Source: Sphingobacterium sp. UBA1575
GTDB taxonomy: Bacteria > Bacteroidota > Bacteroidia > Sphingobacteriales > Sphingobacteriaceae
Length of the DNA stretch: 15,324 bases
Assembly: GCA_002322865.1 (NCBI GenBank)
Contig: DCOH01000021.1
Span: 175,735 to 191,058 of the forward strand
Direction: 5' to 3'
Part shown: one piece after another, positions 1 to 7,198 of the stretch
Numbering within the stretch: the first letter of the stretch is position 1
How the letters are laid out: every line of letters begins with the position of its first letter
Translations under genes and position numbers: made by a program
The notes under the pieces: generated by a model
The model's database searches: none
Told to the model about the DNA's origin: nothing
What the model saw: only the letters and a program-made list of their open reading frames with translations

Positions 1-167
1 GTCATTGCGAGGAGGTACGACGAAGCAATCTTTCCGGCTCTGTCATGGTGAGCGTAGTCGAACCATCTGTTCGTATTCAAACGTATAGATCCTTCGACTA
101 CGCTCAGGATGACAAAGATTACGCTCAGGATGACAGGCTAAAGATTGCTTCGTTCCTCGCAATGACG
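1..167 (+). repeat. Nested inverted-repeat element, copy 1 (may start left of the window)
   Basis: Outer arms at 1-33 (GTCATTGCGAGGAGG...GAAGCAATCTTT) and 140-167 (reverse complement, shorter by 6 nt inside) enclose inner arms at 42-73 and 82-113. An extra partial inner unit lies at 121-134 (ACGCTCAGGATGAC), duplicated with a 21-bp period. Each arm is itself a small hairpin: ATTGC/GCAAT in the outer arms, ATGGT/ACCAT in inner left, ATCCT/AGGAT in inner right. Two further copies occur at 9111-9294 and 15006-15218 in the same orientation. It is non-coding and lies 61 nt past the stop of the minus-strand lipoprotein gene. Similar GTCATTGCGAGG and GTCATCCTGAGC repeats are known as dispersed intergenic repeats in many bacteria; how they move is not evident here. 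Confidence 0.9.
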
Positions 168-190
168 GCATGGCTTCGACGACATGTAGG

Positions 191-225
191 GTCTATCGTC
201 TATAATCTATCATCTATCGTCTAAA
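191..225. repeat. Heptanucleotide tandem array, 5 units
   Basis: Five consecutive 7-mers, GTCTATC, GTCTATA, ATCTATC, ATCTATC and GTCTAAA, fill 191-225 between the nested element and the stop codon of the lipoprotein gene at 228. Consensus is RTCTATM, or KATAGAY on the other strand. The array ends 2 nt before the stop codon as read on the plus strand. Such arrays vary in copy number by slippage; a role in transcript ends is possible but not shown. Confidence 0.7.
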
Positions 226-227
226 AC

Positions 228-758
228 CTACATCTCCCACCTCTTCTTCGGCACACAAGTAATATCTGCAACCTTCTTCAGCACAATAGCACGTCCTTCA
301 AATCTATTCTCCAAAACCACACTATCCTTACTCGAATAAGCGATCTTGAACCTAGGCACATAAGGCCCATTCTTATAACATCCGGAAATCTTCTGTTTAC
401 CGTTTTCCTTGGTATACACCCCTTCCACAATGATACTATCCCCGCGCACCACATACACCGCTTTGGCATATTCCTTCCAATTTCCATCCCCATAACAACT
501 ATCCGGGATCGTTTTGATCTTATTATGCACCTTAATGGTCGCATAGATAGAATCGCAGGTTACCTTAAATTCATGCAGGTTATAGTTCAGGGTTTCCGAC
601 GAATTACTGACACTATCCTGCACCCAGACCCCTTGGAAAAAGTCTGCCCCCTCATCCTGCATATCAGAATGCCGCGTACAGCTCCCCAATAGAAAAAGTA
701 TACCCATCAAGGACAGGTATACTTTTCGTAAAGAATATGTATTGTTATTTTTAACCAC
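228..758 (-). CDS. Small secreted lipoprotein, function unknown
   Basis: 176 aa starting at GTG. The N-terminus is a lipoprotein signal: charged KNNN...RK, a hydrophobic stretch at about 13-24, and lipobox LLGSC with Cys27 as the predicted lipidation site. The next in-frame ATG (Met18) would leave only 9 residues before the cysteine, so the GTG start is preferred. The mature part is rich in alternating beta-strand segments, for example around KAVYVVRGDSIIVEGVY, suggesting a small beta-sandwich or lipocalin-like fold, but I do not recognise a family. The start lies 4 nt after the fumC stop, so it is almost certainly co-transcribed with fumC. Nothing visible links it to fumarate metabolism. The gene ends next to a heptamer array and a nested repeat element. 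Confidence 0.8.
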   Translation of the reverse strand: MVKNNNTYSLRKVYLSLMGILFLLGSCTRHSDMQDEGADFFQGVWVQDSVSNSSETLNYNLHEFKVTCDSIYATIKVHNKIKTIPDSCYGDGNWKEYAKAVYVVRGDSIIVEGVYTKENGKQKISGCYKNGPYVPRFKIAYSSKDSVVLENRFEGRAIVLKKVADITCVPKKRWEM

Positions 759-762
759 TAAC

Positions 763-2160
763 TTATTTTAAGCTTCCTACCATTTCCTCTGGTTTCACCC
801 ATTCATCAAATTCCTCAGCTGTCACATATCCCAGTGCAATAGCAGTTTCTTTCAAGGTAGAATTATTCTTATGTGCTGTCTGCGCAATCTCAGCCGCTTT
901 GTAATAGCCAATTTTGGTATTCAAGGCAGTCACCAACATCAAGGAATTATCAACCAACTCTTTGATACGTGCATAATTCGGTTCAATACCGATCGCACAG
1001 TGCTCCTCAAAGGATACACAGGCATCACCGATCAAACGAGCAGATTGTAGGAAATTCGCTGCCATGACAGGTTTGAACACATTCAGTTCGTAATGACCCT
1101 GTGTTCCACCGATCGTGATCGCTACATCATTACCCATCACCTGTGCTGCCACCATCGTCAATGCTTCACATTGTGTAGGGTTTACTTTTCCAGGCATGAT
1201 CGAAGATCCTGGCTCATTTTCCGGGATCAAGATCTCGCCGATACCTGAACGAGGACCCGAAGCCATCATACGGATATCATTGGCAATTTTATTCAAGGCA
1301 ACAGCCAACTGCTTCAGGGCACCATGTGATTCTACAATAGCATCATGCGCTGCCAAAGCCTCAAATTTATTCTCCGCAGTAACAAAAGGAAGTCCAGTAA
1401 ATTCAGCGATGTATTTTGCTACCAACACATCATATCCTTTTGGCGTGTTCAATCCGGTACCTACCGCAGTTCCACCTAAAGCAAGCTCACCTAAATGCGC
1501 TAAGGTGTTTTTCAAGGCTTTCAAACCATAGTTCAATTGCGCTACATAACCCGATAATTCCTGGCCTAATGTCAATGGGGTGGCATCCATCAAGTGCGTA
1601 CGACCGATCTTCACCACATTCATAAACTCTTCAGATTTCCTTTTCAAGGTATCGCGTAGCTTCTCCACACCAGGGATGGTAATATCAACCACAGCTTTGT
1701 AAGCTGCAATATGCATTCCGGTAGGGAAGGTATCGTTGGAAGACTGCGATTTATTTACATCATCATTTGCTTTAAGAACAGGCTCACCTTCGCCAATCTT
1801 ACCACCAGCCAATACTTGGGCGCGGTTAGCGACAACCTCATTCACATTCATGTTCGATTGCGTGCCTGATCCTGTCTGCCAAATCACCAACGGAAATTGA
1901 TCGTCCAATTTTCCAGCAAGGATTTCATCACATACGGCAGCGATAGCGTCACGCTTTTCAACAGGTAATACACCTAATTCATGGTTGGCATATGCTGCTG
2001 CTTTTTTCAAATAAGCAAATCCATCCACGATTTCTTTCGGCATAGATGCTGCCGGTCCAATTTTGAAGTTGTTACGAGATCTTTCGGTTTGGGCTCCCCA
2101 GTATTTGTCTGCTGGTACTTGCACCTCACCCATGGTGTCTTTTTCTATTCTGAATGACAT
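763..2160 (-). CDS. fumC: Fumarate hydratase, class II
   Basis: Reversible hydration of fumarate to L-malate in the TCA cycle; cytosolic homotetramer, iron-independent. 465 aa from MSFRIEKDTMGEV, matching the usual length of about 465. An in-frame TTG further upstream (2196) would add 12 residues not seen in the family, so ATG at 2160 is chosen. Visible motifs: GSGTQSNMNVNEV at about 97-109, SSNDTFPTGMH at about 140-150, GRTHLMDATP with catalytic His189 (E. coli FumC His188), and the superfamily signature GSSIMPGKVNP with the catalytic serine loop at Ser319-Ser320. It lies 38 bp downstream of the 188-aa gene and 4 nt upstream of the lipoprotein gene. Two TAnnTTTG boxes lie just upstream, so it may have its own promoter. 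Confidence 0.97.
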   Translation of the reverse strand: MSFRIEKDTMGEVQVPADKYWGAQTERSRNNFKIGPAASMPKEIVDGFAYLKKAAAYANHELGVLPVEKRDAIAAVCDEILAGKLDDQFPLVIWQTGSGTQSNMNVNEVVANRAQVLAGGKIGEGEPVLKANDDVNKSQSSNDTFPTGMHIAAYKAVVDITIPGVEKLRDTLKRKSEEFMNVVKIGRTHLMDATPLTLGQELSGYVAQLNYGLKALKNTLAHLGELALGGTAVGTGLNTPKGYDVLVAKYIAEFTGLPFVTAENKFEALAAHDAIVESHGALKQLAVALNKIANDIRMMASGPRSGIGEILIPENEPGSSIMPGKVNPTQCEALTMVAAQVMGNDVAITIGGTQGHYELNVFKPVMAANFLQSARLIGDACVSFEEHCAIGIEPNYARIKELVDNSLMLVTALNTKIGYYKAAEIAQTAHKNNSTLKETAIALGYVTAEEFDEWVKPEEMVGSLK

Positions 2161-2183
2161 AATTACAAATGTTTTTATAAAGG

Positions 2184-2201
2184 CAAATTTAAGCAAAATT
2201 A
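2184..2201 (-). promoter_or_regulatory. Two candidate -7 boxes upstream of fumC
   Basis: On the minus strand, TAATTTTG (2201-2194) and TAAATTTG (2191-2184) both match the Bacteroidota -7 consensus TAnnTTTG, 24-34 nt upstream of the fumC ATG. They overlap the stop codon of the preceding gene. No TTG/TTTG box was found at the usual 19-21 bp upstream, so the assignment is weak. Confidence 0.3.
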
Positions 2202-2765
2202 ATTCAACCGACGTTGAATATGTTCCTCAATATGGTGGAACAATTGTTTTGGTTTGAGGGTCCGCCAAGGAAAATTGTTTAGGTATTCCCCGAAATTGAT
2301 GTAATAATCGATCTGGTTGTCCTGAAACTCCTTGATCACATGCTCCCGGAAGTTCAGACCCACGATCCATCCATCCTCCACATCCTGAAACCACTCCTCA
2401 TAATAGGAATCATCCGAGGCGTGGAAGTTCAATACGTTCTCCCCAACCAAAATGAATTTGTTTATCCCTTCATCGATCATCAGGTCAATAAGCTCCCTTT
2501 TCAGGATCATGATGTCGTTGTAGATGGCATCATTCCATTCACCGATAAACTCGATAATGGTATACCCGCGATCATAGTCAACATATAGCACCTTCAGGTA
2601 TAAGGTCAACGAACCAAAATGATCCCATTGAGGATGAAGCAAAAAGTTATACACTTTTTTATCAAATTCGAATTCATTGTAAATCGTGCCAAAAAAAGGG
2701 CTTCTTTCGTCTTCTGAGGCTATATAATCGTCGCGCCAGTGGTAATACGGTTCCAATTCATGCAT
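2199..2765 (-). CDS. Conserved-looking hypothetical protein, acidic and aromatic-rich
   Basis: 188 aa, ATG start, not recognised. No signal peptide or membrane segment, so probably cytosolic. It is rich in Asp/Glu, Tyr, Phe and Trp. The centre looks alpha/beta: a strand (YTIIEFIG), a helix (MILKRELIDLMIDEG), a strand (KFILVGENVLNF), a second acidic aromatic stretch (SYYEEWFQDVEDGW), then helices, a strand and a basic helical tail (HHIEEHIQRRLN). No catalytic motif is evident. It is transcribed toward fumC with a 38-bp gap, and its start faces the divergent S41 protease gene across about 137 bp. The steady codon use and tight packing make a real gene likely; function is unknown. Confidence 0.75.
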   Translation of the reverse strand: MHELEPYYHWRDDYIASEDERSPFFGTIYNEFEFDKKVYNFLLHPQWDHFGSLTLYLKVLYVDYDRGYTIIEFIGEWNDAIYNDIMILKRELIDLMIDEGINKFILVGENVLNFHASDDSYYEEWFQDVEDGWIVGLNFREHVIKEFQDNQIDYYINFGEYLNNFPWRTLKPKQLFHHIEEHIQRRLN

Positions 2766-2879
2766 ATCAATGTAAAAATATTGAAAATTGCGGAATTATA
2801 ATCGATAACAGCTTATTTTGGACTGGGAATTGTTGGTAAATATTTGTTTTAAAATTCTTTTAAACAATTTGTTATTCAG

Positions 2880-2887
2880 TATTTTTG
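2880..2887 (+). promoter_or_regulatory. Candidate -7 box for the S41 protease gene
   Basis: TATTTTTG matches TAnnTTTG and ends 15 nt before the ATG at 2903. It overlaps the alternative TTG start at 2885, which argues for the ATG as the true start. There is no well-spaced -33 box; tentative. Confidence 0.35.
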
Positions 2888-2902
2888 CCCACCAAATCAA
2901 CA

Positions 2903-4495
2903 ATGCAGAAAGGAAGAAAAAGGAATATTTTCGTAGCAGCAACCTATGCGGCAACCCTCTTGCTGGGATTAATCCTCGGACAGAATTATTCTGACCAAAC
3001 AGGATTCAATACCGGAGGTTCCTTGGTGCCCATTGGTTTGTCGGATAATTCCTATAAAATCCAACAAGTTGTCGACCTGATTTCCAGCCGCTATGTGGAT
3101 AGCATCAACATGGACTCCGTCCAGAACGGTGCCATCAACCATATTATCTCCCACTTAGATCCTTATTCTGCCTTTTTATTGCCAGTGGAATCCAAGACGC
3201 AGACCGAAGTGCTCGAGGGTACTTTTGAAGGAATTGGGATGGAATATTTCAACCTCAACGATACCCTGATCGTCGTAGGGTTGATCACCAATGGTCCTGC
3301 AGACAAAGGTGGTTTTAAAATCGGGGATAAGATCCTCAAGATCGGTGAGCGGAAGATCTCTGGAAATACCATTTCCAAGGAAGAGGTTGAAAAACTGATG
3401 CGCGGGAAGCGAGGCTCGGTGGTGGAGATGCATGTAGAGCGGGATTCTGTGCAATTACCGTTGCCATTAAAGGCCGTAAGAGATCAGATCAATGTAAGTT
3501 CCCTGGATGTGGCCTATATGCTGAAACCTACGGTAGGCTTTATCCGCATTCGAAGGTTCGGGTTGAAAACCGCTGATGAATTCAAGGAGGCGATTGTAGA
3601 ACTGAAAAAACAAGGTGCGAAGAACCTGATTCTGGATCTAAGGGACAATGGGGGTGGTTATTTCCATATTGCCATCAAATTGGCCAGCGAATTCTTTGCC
3701 GATCAGCGTTTGGTGGTTTTTACCGAAGGAGCGCATGAAGCCAGGCGAGATTTTCTATCAGAAGCCAATGGAACTTACGCCCAGGGTAAACTTGTCGTGT
3801 TGGTCAATGAGCGCACCGCTTCTGCTTCAGAAGTCGTTGCTGGTGCTGTACAGGATTGGGATCGCGGTATTCTGATCGGTAGAAGGACCTTCGGAAAAGC
3901 AACTGTACAGGAGCTATTTGATTTCTCCGATGGTTCGACCATCAATCTCAGTATCGCCCGGTATTATACGCCTTTGGGAAGAAGTATACAACGAAAATAT
4001 TCTCCGAACTGGTCCAACATGAAGGATTATCCGTCCATGTACCATGGCCTATGGTCCTTAGATACCACTTATGCCCATGCTAAGCCATATCAAACGGGCT
4101 TGGGGAAGAAACTATATAGTGGCGGAGGGATCATGCCGGATATCAAAGTGCCTATCGATTCCAATGAAGTGAGCTTATTGTATCAGGAATTGGTCAAATC
4201 CTCCCTGATCGAACAGTTTGTTTACAGCCGATTTGCCAAAAAACTGCCGGCCTATTCCATTGAGAACTTTCTTCAGGGCTATACCCTACCTGCATCGGAA
4301 TACAATAGTTTTATTCGTTTCTTAGCACAGAAAGGCCTGCGTTTGTCATCCGCCAAACAGAATGATCTCCATGATCTGATCCAAAGTGATATCGAAGCCC
4401 TATTGGGAAGGTATTATTTTGGTCGTGAAGCGTATTTTAAAGTGAAGAACAGATACGATTCCTTTATCGAGTTGGCACTCAATCAAATCAACTAA
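2903..4495 (+). CDS. S41 family C-terminal processing protease with PDZ domain
   Basis: Serine protease of the CtpA/Tsp type that cleaves exported proteins near their C-termini. 530 aa from ATG 2903; an in-frame TTG at 2885 adds MPTKST but overlaps a probable promoter. Basic start (QKGRKR) then a hydrophobic segment at about 8-26 gives a signal peptide or membrane anchor, placing the enzyme in the periplasm. A PDZ domain spans about 100-185 (EGIGMEY, GPADKGGFKIGDKILKIG). The S41 core contains LDLRDNGGGYF at about 244-254, TASASE with nucleophile Ser307, and FGKATVQ with Lys332. The Ser-Lys spacing of 25 matches E. coli Tsp Ser430/Lys455, so it should be active. A helical C-terminal extension of about 150 residues follows. 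It is a single-gene unit, divergent from the 188-aa gene and convergent with the EEP gene (12-bp gap). Confidence 0.93.
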   Translation: MQKGRKRNIFVAATYAATLLLGLILGQNYSDQTGFNTGGSLVPIGLSDNSYKIQQVVDLISSRYVDSINMDSVQNGAINHIISHLDPYSAFLLPVESKTQTEVLEGTFEGIGMEYFNLNDTLIVVGLITNGPADKGGFKIGDKILKIGERKISGNTISKEEVEKLMRGKRGSVVEMHVERDSVQLPLPLKAVRDQINVSSLDVAYMLKPTVGFIRIRRFGLKTADEFKEAIVELKKQGAKNLILDLRDNGGGYFHIAIKLASEFFADQRLVVFTEGAHEARRDFLSEANGTYAQGKLVVLVNERTASASEVVAGAVQDWDRGILIGRRTFGKATVQELFDFSDGSTINLSIARYYTPLGRSIQRKYSPNWSNMKDYPSMYHGLWSLDTTYAHAKPYQTGLGKKLYSGGGIMPDIKVPIDSNEVSLLYQELVKSSLIEQFVYSRFAKKLPAYSIENFLQGYTLPASEYNSFIRFLAQKGLRLSSAKQNDLHDLIQSDIEALLGRYYFGREAYFKVKNRYDSFIELALNQIN

Positions 4496-4507
4496 TCACA
4501 AATTTTA

Positions 4508-5611
4508 CTAATTTATCTGTTGTAGGCTGAGGTCTGCAAATACTGGATAATGGTCCGATAATTTCTTTTTCAGGACCTGGTAATTGCTTACCGAAAAGCG
4601 CTTATCCGCAAAAATATAATCGATCTGTAAGATAGGTAGCATTTCAAAGTGGGTCACGCCCCAGCCATTCCCTTTTTCCTGGAAAGCATTCTTCATGTTC
4701 TTCCCAATCAGGTTCACACTGTAGGACATCGGGGTATCATTGAAATCGCCCATCACGATCTTTGGGTAATGCGTTTCCTGCATATGTTCTGCCAAGGATT
4801 CCGCCTGATTGCTCCGCTGCTCGAAAGCCCATTTCAACTTCCGACCAACTTGTTTCGTCTTCTGCTCCTCATTACCGGTGCTGCTCGGATTTTGAATAAA
4901 TTCCTTATCCTCGCTCTGCAAACCAAAAGACCGCAAGTGCACATTATAGACACGGATGGTATCCAAGTTTTTTACGATATCCACATAGATCACCCGGTTA
5001 ATGCCATATTCATTCTTCTTGATCAATCCGGAATTGATGATCGGATATTTGGAGAAAATGGCCTGTCCATAGGCGCTGTAATCATTTTGTTCCGATGGCG
5101 CAAAATAGAAGTTCTCAAAGTTGTTCTTTTTCTGTACGGTTTCCGTGAATTTCTTTTTCCCCCGGATGGTACTGCTGAATTCCTGTACACATAGCACATC
5201 AGGATTGGCTTCCTGAATGATGTCTACGAATTGATCCTTGGCCGGAACATCCGTTTTCTCCAAAGGCTGCAGCATATGCACATTATAGGTCATGACCCGA
5301 AGGGCCGAATCTGGCTTGTTTTCAACCACGGAATTAAAAGCCACATGTTTGGTCATCAGGTTCCACCCCAATAGGATGGCGATTAAGGAAAACAGGGAAT
5401 ACTTGGCTTTTCGTAAAATCCAATAACATACAAAGCCGATATTGATCAATAGGATGGGAAGATAGCCCAAACCGAGAAAGGCAATTGCCCAAAAAGATTT
5501 CGGATTGATGAAGGATGCCGAATAACACAATAGGAGAGCCCCGATAGCGATCAGGTTGGCAATCATAATGGTTTTACTGAAAAAACCTAAATTCTTCTTA
5601 TTGATCAACAT
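4508..5611 (-). CDS. Membrane-anchored endonuclease/exonuclease/phosphatase (EEP) family protein
   Basis: 367 aa. The N-terminal third is membrane: hydrophobic segments at about 14-32, 41-66 and 72-87. A complete EEP (DNase I/APE1-like) domain follows: TYNVH with Asn110, VQEF with metal-ligand Glu144, YNVHL with His225, GDFND with Asp289/Asn291, IDYIF with Asp331, and SDHYPV with Asp353-His354. All catalytic positions expected for metal-dependent phosphodiesterase or phosphatase activity are present. The substrate cannot be told; family members act on DNA, phosphoinositides or sphingomyelin. With three membrane segments the domain probably faces one side of the inner membrane; which side is not clear. 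It is the last gene of the mutL operon, overlapping the preceding stop by 1 nt (TAATG), and converges with the S41 gene. Confidence 0.88.
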   Translation of the reverse strand: MLINKKNLGFFSKTIMIANLIAIGALLLCYSASFINPKSFWAIAFLGLGYLPILLINIGFVCYWILRKAKYSLFSLIAILLGWNLMTKHVAFNSVVENKPDSALRVMTYNVHMLQPLEKTDVPAKDQFVDIIQEANPDVLCVQEFSSTIRGKKKFTETVQKKNNFENFYFAPSEQNDYSAYGQAIFSKYPIINSGLIKKNEYGINRVIYVDIVKNLDTIRVYNVHLRSFGLQSEDKEFIQNPSSTGNEEQKTKQVGRKLKWAFEQRSNQAESLAEHMQETHYPKIVMGDFNDTPMSYSVNLIGKNMKNAFQEKGNGWGVTHFEMLPILQIDYIFADKRFSVSNYQVLKKKLSDHYPVFADLSLQQIN

Positions 5612-6486
5612 TAGTCTTGCTCTTCTCTACTTGCTTTAAACAGGATTTCTTTTTCCCGTGAAGATAGACTTTCATAGCCACTTTGTGAAATTTTATCCAA
5701 AATTTCATCAATTACATCCTGGTTAGGAAGGTCTGCCTTATAGCTTTTATAGGTAAGCGTTTTTGTTTCGGTATGTACGATGCGTAGGTTTTTCTTAGGG
5801 CGCGGTTTGAAGATCTTGCTCCAATCGTTTCCTTCCTGCAGCTGCTTCATGAACAATACCCCCCATGCAATGCTCAACAGGTAGACGATCGCTCCAGCCC
5901 TATTCGCGAAAATGTAGAACAAGAACTCTAAACTGAGGAAGATAACAGCCAGCGTGATGAACTTGACCCGACCAAAGATAAAGAGCCTCAATTCCATTTT
6001 AGGGACCAATACCGTTAAGCTCGCCACTAGCGCGGCCAAACCCAGGGAACTGGTAAATAGATAAGATTGTGCGCCTTTGGTTAAGAAATCGATCTGTCCA
6101 AGCGCAAGGAATAATAATCCTCCTACAAGGAAGCTGCTTAAGTATAAGGTCAAGAACTGGCGTTTGTTCAAGAAGCTCATGAAAATATTACCCATCCAAT
6201 AGAGCCATAAACAATCAAAAACAATGTTGAATAACCCGGTATAAAGGAATGGATAGGTGACTAATGACCAAGGTTGTTTTAGAAACTGGGAGAATTCCAT
6301 GGGTAGCCCCAAATTGCTGACCGCCTTATCATACAATGGATAATTGATCACATTGATCTCTACCAACAGATCGCATAAGTGGATAATGATAAAGATAGCC
6401 GCCTGAATGGAAATGAAATAGGGGATAGGCGACCCTGTCTTGTAGGTCGTTCTAAAAAATTCCTTTAATCCATTCTCTTTTCTCAT
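5611..6486 (-). CDS. Rhomboid-like membrane protein, probably catalytically inactive
   Basis: 291 aa with about six membrane segments between 23 and 213, then a cytoplasmic tail of about 75 residues. It aligns with the active rhomboid encoded just upstream: WSLVTYPFLYTGLFNIVFD versus WQIITYMFMHGGFAHIFFN. The catalytic elements have decayed: the HGGxxHxxxN residues become Tyr82, Asn87 and Asp91; GASG becomes TSSL (Ser147 kept, Gly lost); the catalytic His position aligns with Tyr202. The tail carries DVIDEILDKISQSGYESLSS followed by REKEIL, a short helical motif I associate with C-termini of Bacteroidota rhomboid-family proteins. Its start is 7 nt after the active rhomboid's stop and its stop overlaps the EEP start, so the three are translationally coupled. 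Likely a pseudoprotease partner or chaperone; the partner is unknown. Confidence 0.85.
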   Translation of the reverse strand: MRKENGLKEFFRTTYKTGSPIPYFISIQAAIFIIIHLCDLLVEINVINYPLYDKAVSNLGLPMEFSQFLKQPWSLVTYPFLYTGLFNIVFDCLWLYWMGNIFMSFLNKRQFLTLYLSSFLVGGLLFLALGQIDFLTKGAQSYLFTSSLGLAALVASLTVLVPKMELRLFIFGRVKFITLAVIFLSLEFLFYIFANRAGAIVYLLSIAWGVLFMKQLQEGNDWSKIFKPRPKKNLRIVHTETKTLTYKSYKADLPNQDVIDEILDKISQSGYESLSSREKEILFKASREEQD

Positions 6487-6493
6487 CGTTTCA

Positions 6494-7189
6494 CTAATAC
6501 ATATTCGGTCTTCGGATTTTCCAGGCTTTCAACAGGATATATCCAAATAAAGCACCACCCACATGGGCTAAATGCGCTATGGAAGAACCTCCATGTGAAA
6601 ATCCTAAATATATTTCAATCAAAATCAATCCCGGAATGAAATACTTCGCTTTCACAGGGATTGGGAAAAATATCAACATCAGTTCGGCATTCGGGAACAG
6701 GAATCCGAAAGCCAATAATAAGCCGTAAATCGCGCCTGATGCCCCTACCATCGGGGTAGAATAGATCCCTTGAAGGGTAGCCAGGTTCTCGCCTGAAACT
6801 TGGGAAAGCGCAGCCTCACTCAATTCATGCAATGGCCGGATTGACCCCGTTATCTGGTATACCTCATAGGCCTGTACCCCATACTGTAGAACCAAAGCGC
6901 CCAAACCACAGATTAAATAGAAGTTCAGGAATCTTTTGGAACCCAATACCCGTTCGATAGTCGCGCCGAACATCACCAAGGCAAACATATTAAAGAATAT
7001 ATGCGCAAAGCCACCGTGCATAAACATGTAGGTGATGATCTGCCATACCTTAAACGCTGGAGAATCGGGATAGAAGATCCCAAATAGACCATACATGGAT
7101 GGAAGCAGCTGCGAAGCCAGGAAGACCAGCACATTGATGATCAGTAGGTTCTTTGTTACTACGGGTAGATTGCCAAAAAGATTATTCAT
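6494..7189 (-). CDS. Rhomboid family intramembrane serine protease
   Basis: 231 aa polytopic inner-membrane protein that cleaves transmembrane segments of substrate proteins. All hallmarks are visible: HGGFAHIFFNM (His58, His63, Asn67) at the start of the second membrane segment, GASGAIYG with nucleophile Ser151, and AHLAHVGGALFG with catalytic His209. A loop of about 35 residues (109-145) rich in polar residues separates two core helices. Six membrane segments are expected, with almost no cytoplasmic tail (KAWKIRRPNMY). It begins 9 nt after the mutL stop and precedes the degenerate rhomboid by 7 nt. Linkage to mutL is probably transcriptional rather than functional. Substrate unknown. Confidence 0.94.
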   Translation of the reverse strand: MNNLFGNLPVVTKNLLIINVLVFLASQLLPSMYGLFGIFYPDSPAFKVWQIITYMFMHGGFAHIFFNMFALVMFGATIERVLGSKRFLNFYLICGLGALVLQYGVQAYEVYQITGSIRPLHELSEAALSQVSGENLATLQGIYSTPMVGASGAIYGLLLAFGFLFPNAELMLIFFPIPVKAKYFIPGLILIEIYLGFSHGGSSIAHLAHVGGALFGYILLKAWKIRRPNMY

Positions 7190-7198
7190 AAAGTTATA

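Noticed and set aside
1115..1625. Open frames antisense to fumC
   Set aside because: They are shadows of a highly conserved enzyme gene with no start or family support.
2161..2196. N-terminal extension of fumC from a TTG codon
   Set aside because: The family N-terminus matches the ATG at 2160, and the extension overlaps promoter-like boxes.
2885..2902. TTG start adding six residues to the S41 protease
   Set aside because: It overlaps a TAnnTTTG box, and the ATG at 2903 gives a better signal-anchor N-terminus.
4496..4507. Bidirectional terminator between the S41 and EEP genes
   Set aside because: Only 12 bp separate the stops and no stem-loop could be found there.
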